Source of the DNA: Vagococcus carniphilus
GTDB lineage: Bacteria > Bacillota > Bacilli > Lactobacillales > Vagococcaceae
Direction of reading: 5' to 3'
Length of the DNA stretch: 64,000 bases
Assembly: GCF_014397115.1 (NCBI RefSeq)
Contig: NZ_CP060720.1
Span: forward strand, 388,001-452,000
The notes under the pieces: generated by a model
Database searches by the model: none
Seen by the model: the letters and a program-made list of their open reading frames with translations, nothing else
Told to the model about the DNA's origin: nothing
Position numbers and translations under genes: made by a program
Shown: positions 9,993-18,445 of the stretch, one piece after another
How positions within the stretch are numbered: the first letter of the stretch is position 1
Layout of the letters: each line of letters starts with the position of its first letter

Positions 9993-10035
9993 AAAATAGC
10001 TGTTGAAAAGTATAATGCTTTTCAACAGCTATTTT
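9993..10035. terminator. Bidirectional terminator between gshF and the convergent unknown gene
   Basis: A perfect 18-bp stem, AAAATAGCTGTTGAAAAG (9993-10010) with its complement at 10018-10035. The A and T flanks allow termination on both strands. Confidence 0.9.
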
Positions 10036-10037
10036 CG

Positions 10038-10418
10038 TTAGGAATGTATACTCATTGTTTGCTTTGTTGGTTCGTCCACTTTCAATCCTGTTTTCTTTTC
10101 CCACCAGTCATTTAATATAGCGACATGAGAGTCAGGGAAATTATGTAAATCAATAGATAGATGAGGATAAGATAAAGCTAAATTACTCTTTAATTCTGCT
10201 AGTAAATTATAATATTGGAAAGCAGCAAAGTATAGATCTTCCTCATTATCAGAGACAAGGGCTTCTGGAATTCGTTCTAACATAAAGCCTAGACTTCTGA
10301 AAACAAAACGTAAAGCTTCTTCTGAATCGTGATCAATTGTATCAATGTCTTTTAATAACATGATGTGAGCATGAAGTGCTTGAGCTAATTCTTTTTTGAT
10401 TAGACTACTTTGTTCCAT
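10038..10418 (-). CDS. Hypothetical protein, 126 aa, helical
   Basis: No family was recognised. The protein is soluble, acidic to neutral, mostly helical and rich in Leu and Glu, with no signal peptide or membrane segment. The C-terminal part has a WWEKKTGLKVDEPTK stretch. The ribosome site (AAAGGAGCGA) is good and the frame is intact, so it is probably a real gene. It is the last of three reverse-strand genes (YueI-like, serine hydrolase, this one), separated by short gaps, and stops just before the bidirectional terminator. Confidence 0.7.
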   Translation of the reverse strand: MEQSSLIKKELAQALHAHIMLLKDIDTIDHDSEEALRFVFRSLGFMLERIPEALVSDNEEDLYFAAFQYYNLLAELKSNLALSYPHLSIDLHNFPDSHVAILNDWWEKKTGLKVDEPTKQTMSIHS

Positions 10419-10456
10419 AACAATCGCTCCTTTAAAATAGACTTACTATAAAAAAA

Positions 10457-11536
10457 TTAAAGTAATAATAATTGTTCATACATGTTAGTCATTAATTGTT
10501 CTGGATACTCATCTTTGGATTGGTTGGAAAGAAAAATGATGACATTTTGATTGGTAATATCACCGTATAGATAACTACTATAGCCACCTCGAGTACCTTC
10601 GGAAGAAATATTTCCAGTTCGTTCAATTAATTGATTGTGTTCAATTCCTAAAAGTTCTAAATAATCTTCATCTTTTAGTAAGACACCGTTGTTTAAAGAA
10701 ATTTCAAAAGTTGCAACATCTTTTGCTGTAGAGTAGAGATTTCCAGCTCCAAGTAAAGTACTCATTAATTCTTCAGAGTAAACGGCGCCATCTGTTACAT
10801 AATCAGAATCATTTCTATGGTAGTACTCAGTTGGAATAGTTTTACCTTTAGGCAGATGATTCCAAAGATAAGTATTATTCATTTCTAAAGGATCTAAAAT
10901 TCTTTTTTGTAAACTTTCTTCATAAGGCATGTCATCAAGCTTTTTAATGATTCCAGCTAAAAGCGTATAGTTTCCATTAGAATAGTTATAGTTGTTGTTA
11001 TCTTGGAAGACACTAGTTTCCAGAGCGTTTGCTAATTGCTCATCCTCAGTTGTTAAAACTTTTCCAATTGATACTTCAGGCATTACATAACCACTTGTGT
11101 GGTCAATTAATTGGCGAATAGTAATTTCATCAGCATGTTCTAAATCAGGATAAAAATCAGTTAAAGTTGTGTCGTAAGTTAACTTATCTTCGCTGATTAA
11201 TTGAGCAATTATGACAGCAGTCATATTTTTTTGAAGAGAAGCAATTGGGTAAATAGTGTCAGTGGTATTTTTGATATTTTTATCTTTATTTGATAAGCCA
11301 TAACTATTGGTATAAACAAATTCACCATCTTTAACAATTGCGACAGTACCAAAAAGATTAGCAGAATTAATTAAGTCATCGATTTTTTCTTCAGCTGGAT
11401 TTGGAGATGAGGCTTCCGTTTTATTTGTTTCAGCATGAAGAATATTATTTTTAAAGTAAAAACTAGAAAACGCGAGAATCACCAAAAAAACAGAAGCGAC
11501 AGGAATGAACCATTTTTTATTCTTAATGTTTGTCAA
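10457..11536 (-). CDS. Membrane-anchored serine hydrolase (beta-lactamase / PBP4* family)
   Basis: The 359-residue protein has an N-terminal membrane anchor (about residues 10-27) after a Lys-rich start, then an extracellular class C beta-lactamase-like domain. The nucleophile motif SLQK is at residues 100-103 and the second motif YSN at 185-187. A clear KTG box is not obvious, and a GTRGG stretch near 325 may take its place. Such proteins include DD-peptidases, D-amino-acid esterases and teichoic-acid-modifying hydrolases, so the substrate is unknown. It lies between two small reverse-strand genes. Confidence 0.85.
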   Translation of the reverse strand: MTNIKNKKWFIPVASVFLVILAFSSFYFKNNILHAETNKTEASSPNPAEEKIDDLINSANLFGTVAIVKDGEFVYTNSYGLSNKDKNIKNTTDTIYPIASLQKNMTAVIIAQLISEDKLTYDTTLTDFYPDLEHADEITIRQLIDHTSGYVMPEVSIGKVLTTEDEQLANALETSVFQDNNNYNYSNGNYTLLAGIIKKLDDMPYEESLQKRILDPLEMNNTYLWNHLPKGKTIPTEYYHRNDSDYVTDGAVYSEELMSTLLGAGNLYSTAKDVATFEISLNNGVLLKDEDYLELLGIEHNQLIERTGNISSEGTRGGYSSYLYGDITNQNVIIFLSNQSKDEYPEQLMTNMYEQLLLL

Positions 11537-11591
11537 AATAAAACCCCTCTTAAATAATGATTAAAATTATCATATCGCGTATTTTTGAAGA

Positions 11592-12047
11592 TTAACTGAA
11601 TATTTTTTTAAAAAACCCAGATTTTTTTTCTTTTTGAACGTTAGGTGTGGTTGTTATTTTTTTAGAAAGTTTTTCTTTTACTGAGATATCTTCTAAGTCA
11701 ATCGGTTTACTTAAAGTAAAAACCATGGCAATATCATCACCCTTTAAACGTTCTGCATCTGAATCTACAAGACGAAAATCAATCTTTTTTTGCTGCGTAA
11801 GCTTCATAAAATGATTTTGAATTGTCATGCTACTATTAGCGTCAATTAATAAAGTACCATCTGGATGATTCGCGAATTTTTCTAAACAAAAAGCATCGTA
11901 GGCATTTTGTTTAGCTTCATCAAATGTCATGATGAAAACAACACGTTCTCGGTAGGTTCCCAGATATTTTTTTTGCTCATCGGGTTTTATTTTGGGTGTT
12001 CCGTACATCCCTTTGTCTAAATAATCTTGAATGTCTTTTTTTGCCAA
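11592..12047 (-). CDS. YueI-family protein (DUF1694)
   Basis: The 151-residue protein matches Bacillus YueI in the N-terminal pattern YLDKGMYGTPKIKPDEQKK followed by LGTYRERVVF. Only the family is recognised; the function is unknown. It is soluble, with a Lys/Phe-rich C-terminal tail. It is the promoter-proximal gene of the reverse-strand group and is divergent from the siderophore operon. Confidence 0.8.
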   Translation of the reverse strand: MAKKDIQDYLDKGMYGTPKIKPDEQKKYLGTYRERVVFIMTFDEAKQNAYDAFCLEKFANHPDGTLLIDANSSMTIQNHFMKLTQQKKIDFRLVDSDAERLKGDDIAMVFTLSKPIDLEDISVKEKLSKKITTTPNVQKEKKSGFFKKIFS

Positions 12048-12121
12048 TTACCTAACTCCTTTCTCTTGTTTAATACCTTAAGTATACCACAGGTTTGATT
12101 AAACATGATTTTATAAAGCTA

Positions 12122-12150
12122 TTGCATTTTTGTTTCAATTTAGTTAAACT
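12122..12150 (+). promoter_or_regulatory. Promoter of the siderophore ABC operon
   Basis: TTGCAT (12122-12127), a 17-bp spacer and TAAACT (12145-12150). A Fur box starts 10 bp downstream, so a repressor bound there would block initiation or early elongation. Confidence 0.55.
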
Positions 12151-12160
12151 GGATTGGAAA

Positions 12161-12175
12161 TGAAAATCATTATCA
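12161..12175 (+). promoter_or_regulatory. Fur box
   Basis: TGAAAATCATTATCA matches the 7-1-7 Fur consensus TGATAATNATTATCA at 14 of 15 positions. It lies 24 bp before the first gene of the iron-siderophore operon, so iron repression by Fur is expected. Confidence 0.85.
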
Positions 12176-12198
12176 ATTAGGAAATTGAAAGGGTTACT

Positions 12199-13146
12199 AT
12201 GAAAAAAACAATACCTATTGGTTTATTAATCTTTTTTTCAGTTTTATCGTTATTTGTTGGTGTTCAGAGTATCTCGATTACTCATCTATTTCAATTTAGT
12301 GATTTAGAGCAACTTGTTTTTTGGAATACGCGCATTCCTCGAACAGCTAGTTTAATCATTGCTGGAGCAACGAGTAGTGTCTGTGGGTTGATTATGCAGC
12401 ACTTAACTCAGAATAAATTTGTTTCACCAACGACAGCAGGAACGATGGACAGTGCAAGATTAGGCATGTTGGTTGCCATGTTATTTTTTCCAGCAAGTTC
12501 AATTTTAATTCGTTCTTTTATCGCTTTTATTTTCGCCTTTTTAGGCACTTACTTATTTATTCAATTAATTAAAAAAATACCGGGAAAAAATCAAATCATG
12601 ATACCTCTTGTGGGCGTTATGTTTGGTAACATTATTGGTTCAGTCGTTACTTTTTTTGCGTATCAATTTCAACTAATTCAAAATATGACTTCATGGCTGC
12701 AGGGTAATTTTGCCACAGTGACTAAAGGAGATTACGAGCTAATCTACGTTTCTGTTCCAATTTTAATTATCTGTTATTTTTTTGCTTACAAATTTACAAT
12801 TGTCGGCATGGGAGAAGACATAGCTGTTAATGTGGGATTAAATTATGAAAGAACTCAAATGCTAGGTCTTTTGTTAGTTGCTGTTACAAGTAGTGTGACA
12901 CTTGTAACTATCGGAGGACTTCCTTTTTTAGGTGTCATTATTCCAAATATCGTTTCTCAATTTTATGGTGATCAGATGAAGCAAACCTTATGGATTACTG
13001 CAGTTTCAGGAAGTTTATTTTTAGTTATGTGTGATATATTATCCCGCGTGATTAGGCAACCTTATGAAGTTCCTGTCAGTTTAATCGTAGGTGTTATTGG
13101 TAGTATCATTTTTATTGTCTTGCTGGTAAAGGGGGCAAAAGAATGA
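12199..13146 (+). CDS. yclN: Iron-siderophore ABC transporter permease (FatD/YclN-like)
   Basis: A FecCD-type integral membrane protein of 315 residues with about 8-9 hydrophobic helices. The hallmark IPRTASLIIAGATSSVCGLIMQHLTQN motif (about residues 48-74) and the coupling-helix region GGLPFLGVIIPNIV near 238 are present. It forms one half of the membrane channel with the next gene. Gene order permease-permease-ATPase-binding protein matches Bacillus yclNOPQ (petrobactin) and fat-type systems. The actual siderophore cannot be read. It overlaps the next gene by 4 bp and is under the Fur box. Confidence 0.9.
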   Translation: MKKTIPIGLLIFFSVLSLFVGVQSISITHLFQFSDLEQLVFWNTRIPRTASLIIAGATSSVCGLIMQHLTQNKFVSPTTAGTMDSARLGMLVAMLFFPASSILIRSFIAFIFAFLGTYLFIQLIKKIPGKNQIMIPLVGVMFGNIIGSVVTFFAYQFQLIQNMTSWLQGNFATVTKGDYELIYVSVPILIICYFFAYKFTIVGMGEDIAVNVGLNYERTQMLGLLLVAVTSSVTLVTIGGLPFLGVIIPNIVSQFYGDQMKQTLWITAVSGSLFLVMCDILSRVIRQPYEVPVSLIVGVIGSIIFIVLLVKGAKE

Positions 13147-14105
13147 GAAAACACATTAAATCAAAAATGATTATTCAATTAGTCTTATTGAGTGTATTGA
13201 CGATAGCAATGATTATGTTGTTTTTAACGTATCAAACATATGGAAATTGGGAATTTGCTTTATTATTAAGAGGAAAAAAATTACTCGCCTTTGTTATTGT
13301 TGGCATTTTAACAAGTTTTTCAACCATTACCTTTCAAACTCTAACTCAAAATCATTTTTTAACACCGAGTATTCTAGGTTTTGATTCTCTATATGTTTTA
13401 ATTCAAACAGTCCTCTTTTTTATTTGGGGAAGTTCTCATCAAAGAGATCCTCGTTTGTTTATCATAAATGTAGTATTGATGGTCTTTTTAAGTGTTCTAC
13501 TTTTTTCAGCGTTGTTGAAAAAAGAGAAACAAGATCTGTTTTTATTGTTAATGATTGGAATGATCTTAGGGACTTTGTTTAAGAGTATGAGTACTTTTTT
13601 ACAAGTGATGATGGATCCAAATGAATATGATAAATTACAAGGGAAATTGTTTGCTAGTTTTAGTAATGTTGAAGTTTCTCTCCTTGTTTTGGTAATACCT
13701 ATTGTAATGTTGCTTGTTATCCTCTTTATGAAGGCAGCTAATAAGCTAGATGTTCTTCATTTGGGAATGGACCAAGCGATTAATTTAGGGATTAACGTAG
13801 GAAGGTTTCAAAAATATCTTCTTTTTTTAATTAGTTTATCCGTTGCTTTAGCAACTGCATTAATTGGTCCTATTACTTTTTTAGGTTTTATTGTCGCTAA
13901 TGTGACATATCAATGGTTAGAAACTTATAAGCACACTTTTCTTTTTTTAGCTGGTGCGTTATTAAGTATTTTATTTCTTGTTTCAGGTCAATTTTTAGTG
14001 GAACAAGTTTTTCAAATGAATACAACCTTAAGTGTTGTAATCGAATTTAGTGGTGGCCTTTACTTTGTTTGGAAACTATTAAAGGAGAGAGGAGGAAATA
14101 CGTGA
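13143..14105 (+). CDS. yclO: Iron-siderophore ABC transporter permease (FatC/YclO-like)
   Basis: The second FecCD-family permease, 320 residues with about 8-9 hydrophobic helices. The FecCD motif is degenerate but visible (SFSTITFQTLTQNHFLTPSIL near 58-78), and GPITFLGFIVANV lies near 240. It pairs with the preceding permease. Its start overlaps the upstream stop (ATGA), and its stop overlaps the ATG of the ATPase gene, which indicates tight translational coupling. Confidence 0.9.
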   Translation: MRKHIKSKMIIQLVLLSVLTIAMIMLFLTYQTYGNWEFALLLRGKKLLAFVIVGILTSFSTITFQTLTQNHFLTPSILGFDSLYVLIQTVLFFIWGSSHQRDPRLFIINVVLMVFLSVLLFSALLKKEKQDLFLLLMIGMILGTLFKSMSTFLQVMMDPNEYDKLQGKLFASFSNVEVSLLVLVIPIVMLLVILFMKAANKLDVLHLGMDQAINLGINVGRFQKYLLFLISLSVALATALIGPITFLGFIVANVTYQWLETYKHTFLFLAGALLSILFLVSGQFLVEQVFQMNTTLSVVIEFSGGLYFVWKLLKERGGNT

Positions 14106-14860
14106 TGCAAATAGATCAAGTGACAAAAAAGTATGGCACAAAAGAAGTTATTCATGAAGTTGATTACCAAGTAACCCCTCATAAATTGACAGCTTTTATT
14201 GGTCCTAATGGGGCTGGAAAGAGTACTCTGCTCTCTATTATGAGCCGTTTGATTGATAAGGATCAAGGAGGCATCTATTTAGAGAAAGAAGAAATAAAAA
14301 CTTGGAATCAACAGCAACTAGCTCAAAAGTTATCGATTCTAAAACAAGCTAATGGAACACAGCTTAAATTAACAGTAAGAGAGTTAGTGGCGTTTGGTCG
14401 GTTTCCCCATAGTAAAGGAAAGTTAACTGCTTTGGATAAAGAAAAAATTGAAGAAGCCTTGTCTTATCTTGGGTTACTTGATTTAGCAGAAGAAAGCATC
14501 AATACACTTTCTGGAGGACAATTACAAAGAGCTTATATTGCAATGGTTCTAGCTCAGGATACAGAGTATATATTCCTAGATGAGCCACTCAATAATTTAG
14601 ATATGAATCATGCGGTTCAATTAATGAAGACAATTCGTCGATTAGTGGATGAAAAGAAAAAAACAGTCATTATAGTACTTCATGATATCAATTTTGCAGC
14701 AAGCTATGCAGATGAAATTGTAGCAATGAAAGAAGGTAAAATTTTTAAAACAGGAACAACAGAAGAAGTTATCACAAAAGAAGTTTTGGATGATCTTTAT
14801 GACATGAGTGTTCGTGTCTGTGAGATGGAAGGAAAGAGATTTTGTTTGTATTTTAATTAA
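14105..14860 (+). CDS. yclP: Iron-siderophore ABC transporter ATP-binding protein
   Basis: The 251-residue cytoplasmic ATPase energises siderophore import. Walker A GPNGAGKST lies near residue 35, the signature LSGGQLQRAY near 135 and Walker B YIFLDEPLNNLD near 156, followed by the switch His in VLHDINF. The ATG at 14105 is chosen because GGAGG (14091-14095) is 9 bp upstream. An upstream in-frame TTG would place the protein inside the previous gene. It shares one base with the preceding stop. Confidence 0.93.
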   Translation: MQIDQVTKKYGTKEVIHEVDYQVTPHKLTAFIGPNGAGKSTLLSIMSRLIDKDQGGIYLEKEEIKTWNQQQLAQKLSILKQANGTQLKLTVRELVAFGRFPHSKGKLTALDKEKIEEALSYLGLLDLAEESINTLSGGQLQRAYIAMVLAQDTEYIFLDEPLNNLDMNHAVQLMKTIRRLVDEKKKTVIIVLHDINFAASYADEIVAMKEGKIFKTGTTEEVITKEVLDDLYDMSVRVCEMEGKRFCLYFN

Positions 14861-14879
14861 GAGGAGCGAATGGAAGAAA

Positions 14880-15845
14880 ATGAAGAAAAAATTAGTCGGC
14901 TTAGTAAGTCTTTTGGCAGTGACAGGATTATTTTTAGGGGCATGTGGCAATAAAGCTGAGGATAAAAAAGAAGAAACAAAAACAAGTAGTGTAGCAAAAG
15001 AAGAAAAAACAATAAAAGTTAAGAATAGTGAAGGGAAAGAAATCGAAGTTCCCAAAAATCCTAAACAAGTAGTTGTTTTTGATATGGGTTCTTTAGATAC
15101 AATCAATCAATTAGGAGCAGGCGATAGCGTTGTAGGAGCTCCATTAAAAACATTACCTAAATACTTATCTAGTTTTGATTCTGTTGAGTCGGCTGGAGGT
15201 ATCAAAGAGCCAGACTTAGAAAAAATCAATGCGATGAAACCAGAATTGATTATTATTTCAGGACGTCAACAAGATTCTCAAGCGGACTTAGAAAAAATTG
15301 CACCAACATTATATTTAGGTGTGGATAGTAGTAAAACATGGGAATCAACGAAACAAAATATTGAAACATTAGGTACTATTTTTGATAAAGAAGATGTAGC
15401 AAAAGAAAAGATTACCAAATTAGAAACAAGCATCAAAGAAGTGAAAGAAAAAGCTGAAAAAAGTAAGGAAAAAGGATTAGTTACTTTAGTGAATGAAGGT
15501 TCACTATCTGCTTACGGTGAAGGTTCACGCTTTGGGATTATCCATGATACATTTGGTGTTGCTTTAGCAGATGATAAAATTGAAGCATCAACTCATGGTC
15601 AAGAAGTGTCTTATGAGTATGTGTTAGAGAAAAATCCAGATATTCTTTTTGTTATTGATAGAACAAAAGCAATTGGTGGAGATGACAGTAAAAATAATGT
15701 TGCTGAAAATGAATTAGTGAAACAAACAAATGCCGGGAAAAATGATAAAGTTATTTCGTTAACACCAGATGTTTGGTATCTGTCAGGTGGTGGAATTGAA
15801 TCAACTGAATTAATGATTGAAGACGTGTTAAAGGCGTTTAAATAA
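14880..15845 (+). CDS. yclQ: Iron-siderophore-binding lipoprotein
   Basis: The 321-residue substrate-binding protein has a lipoprotein signal ending in LFLGAC, so the mature protein would be lipid-anchored at Cys23. A Lys/Glu/Thr/Ser linker follows, then a periplasmic-binding-protein class III fold (PKQVVVFDMGSLDTINQLG; PELIIISGRQ), as in FatB/CeuA/YclQ. The ATG at 14880 is preferred because it gives a normal signal peptide; a longer frame start lies inside the ATPase gene. It is the last gene of the Fur-controlled operon. Confidence 0.93.
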   Translation: MKKKLVGLVSLLAVTGLFLGACGNKAEDKKEETKTSSVAKEEKTIKVKNSEGKEIEVPKNPKQVVVFDMGSLDTINQLGAGDSVVGAPLKTLPKYLSSFDSVESAGGIKEPDLEKINAMKPELIIISGRQQDSQADLEKIAPTLYLGVDSSKTWESTKQNIETLGTIFDKEDVAKEKITKLETSIKEVKEKAEKSKEKGLVTLVNEGSLSAYGEGSRFGIIHDTFGVALADDKIEASTHGQEVSYEYVLEKNPDILFVIDRTKAIGGDDSKNNVAENELVKQTNAGKNDKVISLTPDVWYLSGGGIESTELMIEDVLKAFK

Positions 15846-15856
15846 CATAAATAAAG

Positions 15857-15898
15857 GGCTGTGATTTAAGTTTTATACTTATTATCACAGCCTTTTTT
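15857..15898. terminator. Bidirectional terminator after the siderophore operon
   Basis: GGCTGTGAT (15857-15865) pairs with ATCACAGCC (15884-15892), flanked by AAA and TTTTTT. The convergent kinase gene ends at 15900 and can use it as well. Confidence 0.85.
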
Positions 15899-15899
15899 G

Positions 15900-16760
15900 T
15901 TATATATATAAAACACCGTTAGTTCCACTAGAAGTTGTTATTAAGTTTACTGTATAACCAGTATCAGTTAAATTTTTTAGAAAATGAGTTTGAATAGCCT
16001 TATTCTTAGTGATGACACTTCCTTCTAAGGCGATACTCAAAACTTTTTCACCAGTTGTTTCTGTAGAAGAAAGAACTAAATTAGCTAAATGGTTAGCACA
16101 TTCCTTATTTAAATCTTGAATAAACTCTGCTTGTTTAAAATCCTCTGTGAGTTGAGCTATTTCAGCAACATATGCTTTAGGTTTTCGGTAAACTAATTCG
16201 ATTACTTCTTTTTTAGAAGGGAATAACTTTAAAAGTTCTGGGATTAGAATGTCAGCATCTTTTAATAATGGTGATTGATCGAAGTAAGCCATTAGTTGTT
16301 TTAGTAATTGTAACCCTAACCAATAAGCACTCCCTTCATCACCTAAAATATGTCCCCAACCACCCTTTTGATAAAATTGTCCATTCTTTCGGTATAAACA
16401 AGATGAACCAGTTCCAGCAATAAGCAAAATACCGTCTTTATTATTAAAAGTGGCTATATGACTGAGTGATAAATCGCTCATAACAATGACTGAGGTTTGA
16501 AATTTTTTTTCAAAATAATGAGTCATCTCTTCAACGTAACCACCTGATTCGGCACCTGCAGAACCAATTGCGATTTTTTTTAGTGGGCTTGGTGAGGCAT
16601 CAATTAAATTATCAATAGCCTCTTCAATATTATTTAAAGCTTCTCTGTAATTAATTAAAGGATTACCAAATCCTGTTTTAACAGTTTTAATAATGTTTCC
16701 ATCTGAGTTAAATAGTTGAGCTGTTGTTTTAGTTCCTCCAGCATCAATTCCAATTTTCAT
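15900..16760 (-). CDS. murK: Amino-sugar kinase, BadF/BadG family (MurK/NagK-like)
   Basis: An ASKHA-fold kinase of 286 residues. Phosphate-binding motif GIDAGGTKT lies at residues 3-11, LIAGTGSSCLYR near 105-117, and GDEGSAYWLG just after. The family includes the N-acetylglucosamine kinase and MurK, which phosphorylates MurNAc and GlcNAc at the 6-position. Divergence from murQ by 144 bp, with MupG downstream, suggests it phosphorylates the GlcNAc or MurNAc freed inside the cell. GAGGTGA lies 7 bp before the ATG. The MurK versus NagK specificity is inferred. Confidence 0.8.
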   Translation of the reverse strand: MKIGIDAGGTKTTAQLFNSDGNIIKTVKTGFGNPLINYREALNNIEEAIDNLIDASPSPLKKIAIGSAGAESGGYVEEMTHYFEKKFQTSVIVMSDLSLSHIATFNNKDGILLIAGTGSSCLYRKNGQFYQKGGWGHILGDEGSAYWLGLQLLKQLMAYFDQSPLLKDADILIPELLKLFPSKKEVIELVYRKPKAYVAEIAQLTEDFKQAEFIQDLNKECANHLANLVLSSTETTGEKVLSIALEGSVITKNKAIQTHFLKNLTDTGYTVNLITTSSGTNGVLYI

Positions 16761-16813
16761 GTCTTATCACCTCGAAATGATTGTACCAAAAAAAAGATGA
16801 AAAATCTTGTTAA

Positions 16814-16860
16814 TGAAAATATATTTCTTTTTTTAAACAAAAACATTGAAATATTATTTT
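16814..16860. promoter_or_regulatory. Candidate MurR operator: two similar AT-rich half-palindromes
   Basis: TGAAAATATATTTC (16814-16827) and TGAAATATTATTTT (16847-16860) are similar and 33 bp apart, about three helical turns. They lie in the murK-murQ intergenic region, and the second overlaps the -35. The spacing suits a dimer-of-dimers regulator. AT richness makes chance similarity possible. Confidence 0.35.
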
Positions 16861-16873
16861 ATTGTGATACACT
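16846..16873 (+). promoter_or_regulatory. Promoter of the murQ operon
   Basis: TTGAAA (16846-16851), a 16-bp spacer and TACACT (16868-16873), about 30 bp before the murQ start. Confidence 0.55.
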
Positions 16874-16904
16874 GTGTGTGAGAAAAGAAAAAGGGGGGCG
16901 GGAA

Positions 16905-17822
16905 ATGAAAATAGATTTATCGAAATTAGAAACAGAAAATCGAAATCCACATTCATTGGCAATTGATTCACTCTCTGTGGATGAGCTGATTGAATTAATT
17001 AACCGAGAAGATGAAACCGTTTCTAAAGCAGTTAAAAAGGCTAGTCCAGCAATTGAAAAAGCCATTCAAACAGCGCTAGAAAAGTTCAAAACAGGCGGAA
17101 GAATCATTTATATTGGTGCAGGTACATCTGGGAGGTTAGGCGTTCTAGATGCTGTTGAGTGTCTACCAACTTATGGTGTTTCAGAAGAGTATATTTTTGG
17201 TATCTTAGCTGGTGGAGTTAATGCCATGTTTAAAGCAGTAGAAGGCGCGGAAGATTCAAAAGAACTTGCCATTGAAGATTTAAAACATAATAAATTAACT
17301 AGTAAAGATTGTTTAATTGGTATTGCAGCTTCTGGACGAACACCTTATGTTATTGGAGCTTTAGAATATGCTAATAGTATCGGAGCAGAAACCATTTCAG
17401 TTTCATGTGTTTCCAATTCAGAAGTTGGTAAAGTGAGTCATTATCCAATTGAGGTGGTGACAGGACCAGAAGTTGTAACAGGTTCAACAAGAATGAAAGC
17501 GGGCACAGCCCAAAAAATGGTTCTAAATATGATTTCAACAATTCTGATGATTCAAACGGGTAAGGTATACAGCAATTTAATGGTGGATGTAAAACCAACG
17601 AATGAAAAACTAGTTGTTAGAGCTAAAAACATTATTAAAGCTGCAACTAATTGTGATGATGATATTGCTGAAAAAACATTTATTGCTTCAGAGCAAAATG
17701 TGAAAGTTGCTATTCTAATGATTTTACTTGAAGTATCGAATGAAGAAGCAAAAAATCTTTTAGTCAATTCTTCAGGAAAAATCTATGACATTGTTAATCA
17801 AAAAGAAAAGGAGGGAATGTAA
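16905..17822 (+). CDS. murQ: N-acetylmuramic acid 6-phosphate etherase
   Basis: MurQ cleaves the lactyl ether of MurNAc-6-phosphate to give GlcNAc-6-phosphate and D-lactate. It has 305 residues with one SIS domain. IGAGTSGRLGVLDAVE ends at Glu85, with EGAED near 113-117, matching the two catalytic glutamates of E. coli MurQ; GSTRMKAGTAQKM is also conserved. The ATG at 16905 follows a very G-rich ribosome site (GGGGGGCGGG). It is the first gene of the forward operon, and its stop overlaps the IIA start by one base. Confidence 0.95.
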   Translation: MKIDLSKLETENRNPHSLAIDSLSVDELIELINREDETVSKAVKKASPAIEKAIQTALEKFKTGGRIIYIGAGTSGRLGVLDAVECLPTYGVSEEYIFGILAGGVNAMFKAVEGAEDSKELAIEDLKHNKLTSKDCLIGIAASGRTPYVIGALEYANSIGAETISVSCVSNSEVGKVSHYPIEVVTGPEVVTGSTRMKAGTAQKMVLNMISTILMIQTGKVYSNLMVDVKPTNEKLVVRAKNIIKAATNCDDDIAEKTFIASEQNVKVAILMILLEVSNEEAKNLLVNSSGKIYDIVNQKEKEGM

Positions 17823-18148
17823 TGAGTGAACAAGAAAATATGGAACTAATTATTTTTAATATTATTAATTACGGCGGAACAGCAAAATCTTTATCATATG
17901 AAGCATTAGCTGCTGCTGAAAAAGGTGACTATGATGAAGCAGATCGTTTATTAAAAGAAGCAGATCAAAATCTAATTGAGTCACATAAAGTTCAAACTAG
18001 TTTGATTTCAAAAGAAGCTGCTGGTGAAAAAACAGAAGTTAGTTTATTAATGGTTCATGCACAAGATCATTTGATGACGGCAATTGAAGCTAAATCATTA
18101 ATTGAATGTATGATTAGCATGCATAAAAAAATGGATGCATTAAAATAA
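17822..18148 (+). CDS. PTS lactose/cellobiose-type IIA component
   Basis: The 108-residue cytoplasmic IIA protein accepts phosphate from HPr and passes it to IIB. The Lac-family active-site motif is LLMVHAQDHLMTAIEA, with phospho-His79. It is all-helical and probably trimeric by family precedent. Its ATG overlaps the murQ stop. Lac-type IIA is not the classical partner of MurNAc uptake (MurP is glucose-type), so its place here points to a different MurNAc or MurNAc-GlcNAc importer. Confidence 0.92.
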   Translation: MSEQENMELIIFNIINYGGTAKSLSYEALAAAEKGDYDEADRLLKEADQNLIESHKVQTSLISKEAAGEKTEVSLLMVHAQDHLMTAIEAKSLIECMISMHKKMDALK

Positions 18149-18173
18149 AGAGCAATGAAAATGAGGGATAAAC

Positions 18174-18431
18174 ATGATTCTTTTTAAAGTCATTATTTTT
18201 ATGGTTGTTTTCTTGTTGTCTATTCATTTGGGCCAGTATGTTTATCAAGAGTTTAAGAAAAGAAAATATATTTTAGTTGGGATGTTGGTCGTAACCATTT
18301 TCCCAACCCTTCTTTTTAAATCTGTTCCAGCGATTGTTCAATACTTGATAATTTTGAATGGGGTTTCAATGGTAGTCGCAGGTTTTGAAGTATCGAGAAT
18401 AAAAATGAGTGATTTAAAAATTAAGTTTTAA
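18174..18431 (+). CDS. Small membrane protein, 85 aa, inside the MurNAc PTS operon
   Basis: No family was recognised. There are about three hydrophobic segments (residues 1-24, 33-49 and 53-70), with a basic loop (EFKKRKY) after the first and a basic C-terminus. It lies between IIA and IIC genes with short gaps on either side (25 and 14 bp) and a GAGGGAT ribosome site. The position suggests an accessory of the permease, but this is inference from context only. Confidence 0.75.
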   Translation: MILFKVIIFMVVFLLSIHLGQYVYQEFKKRKYILVGMLVVTIFPTLLFKSVPAIVQYLIILNGVSMVVAGFEVSRIKMSDLKIKF

Positions 18432-18445
18432 GGGGAGAGTAAAAA

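Noticed and set aside
12199-13146. Reading the first siderophore permease as part of a vitamin B12 importer
   Set aside because: The near-perfect Fur box and the gene order with a FatB/YclQ-type binding lipoprotein favour an iron siderophore; no cobalamin riboswitch is present.
14642-15106. Reverse-strand frame of 154 codons over the siderophore ATPase and lipoprotein genes
   Set aside because: Low-complexity Phe/Cys/Ser shadow of two clear forward genes with no initiation signals.
16716-16904. Upstream extension of the murQ reading frame
   Set aside because: The extension overlaps murK and the promoter; the ATG at 16905 has a strong ribosome site and the family's normal N-terminus.
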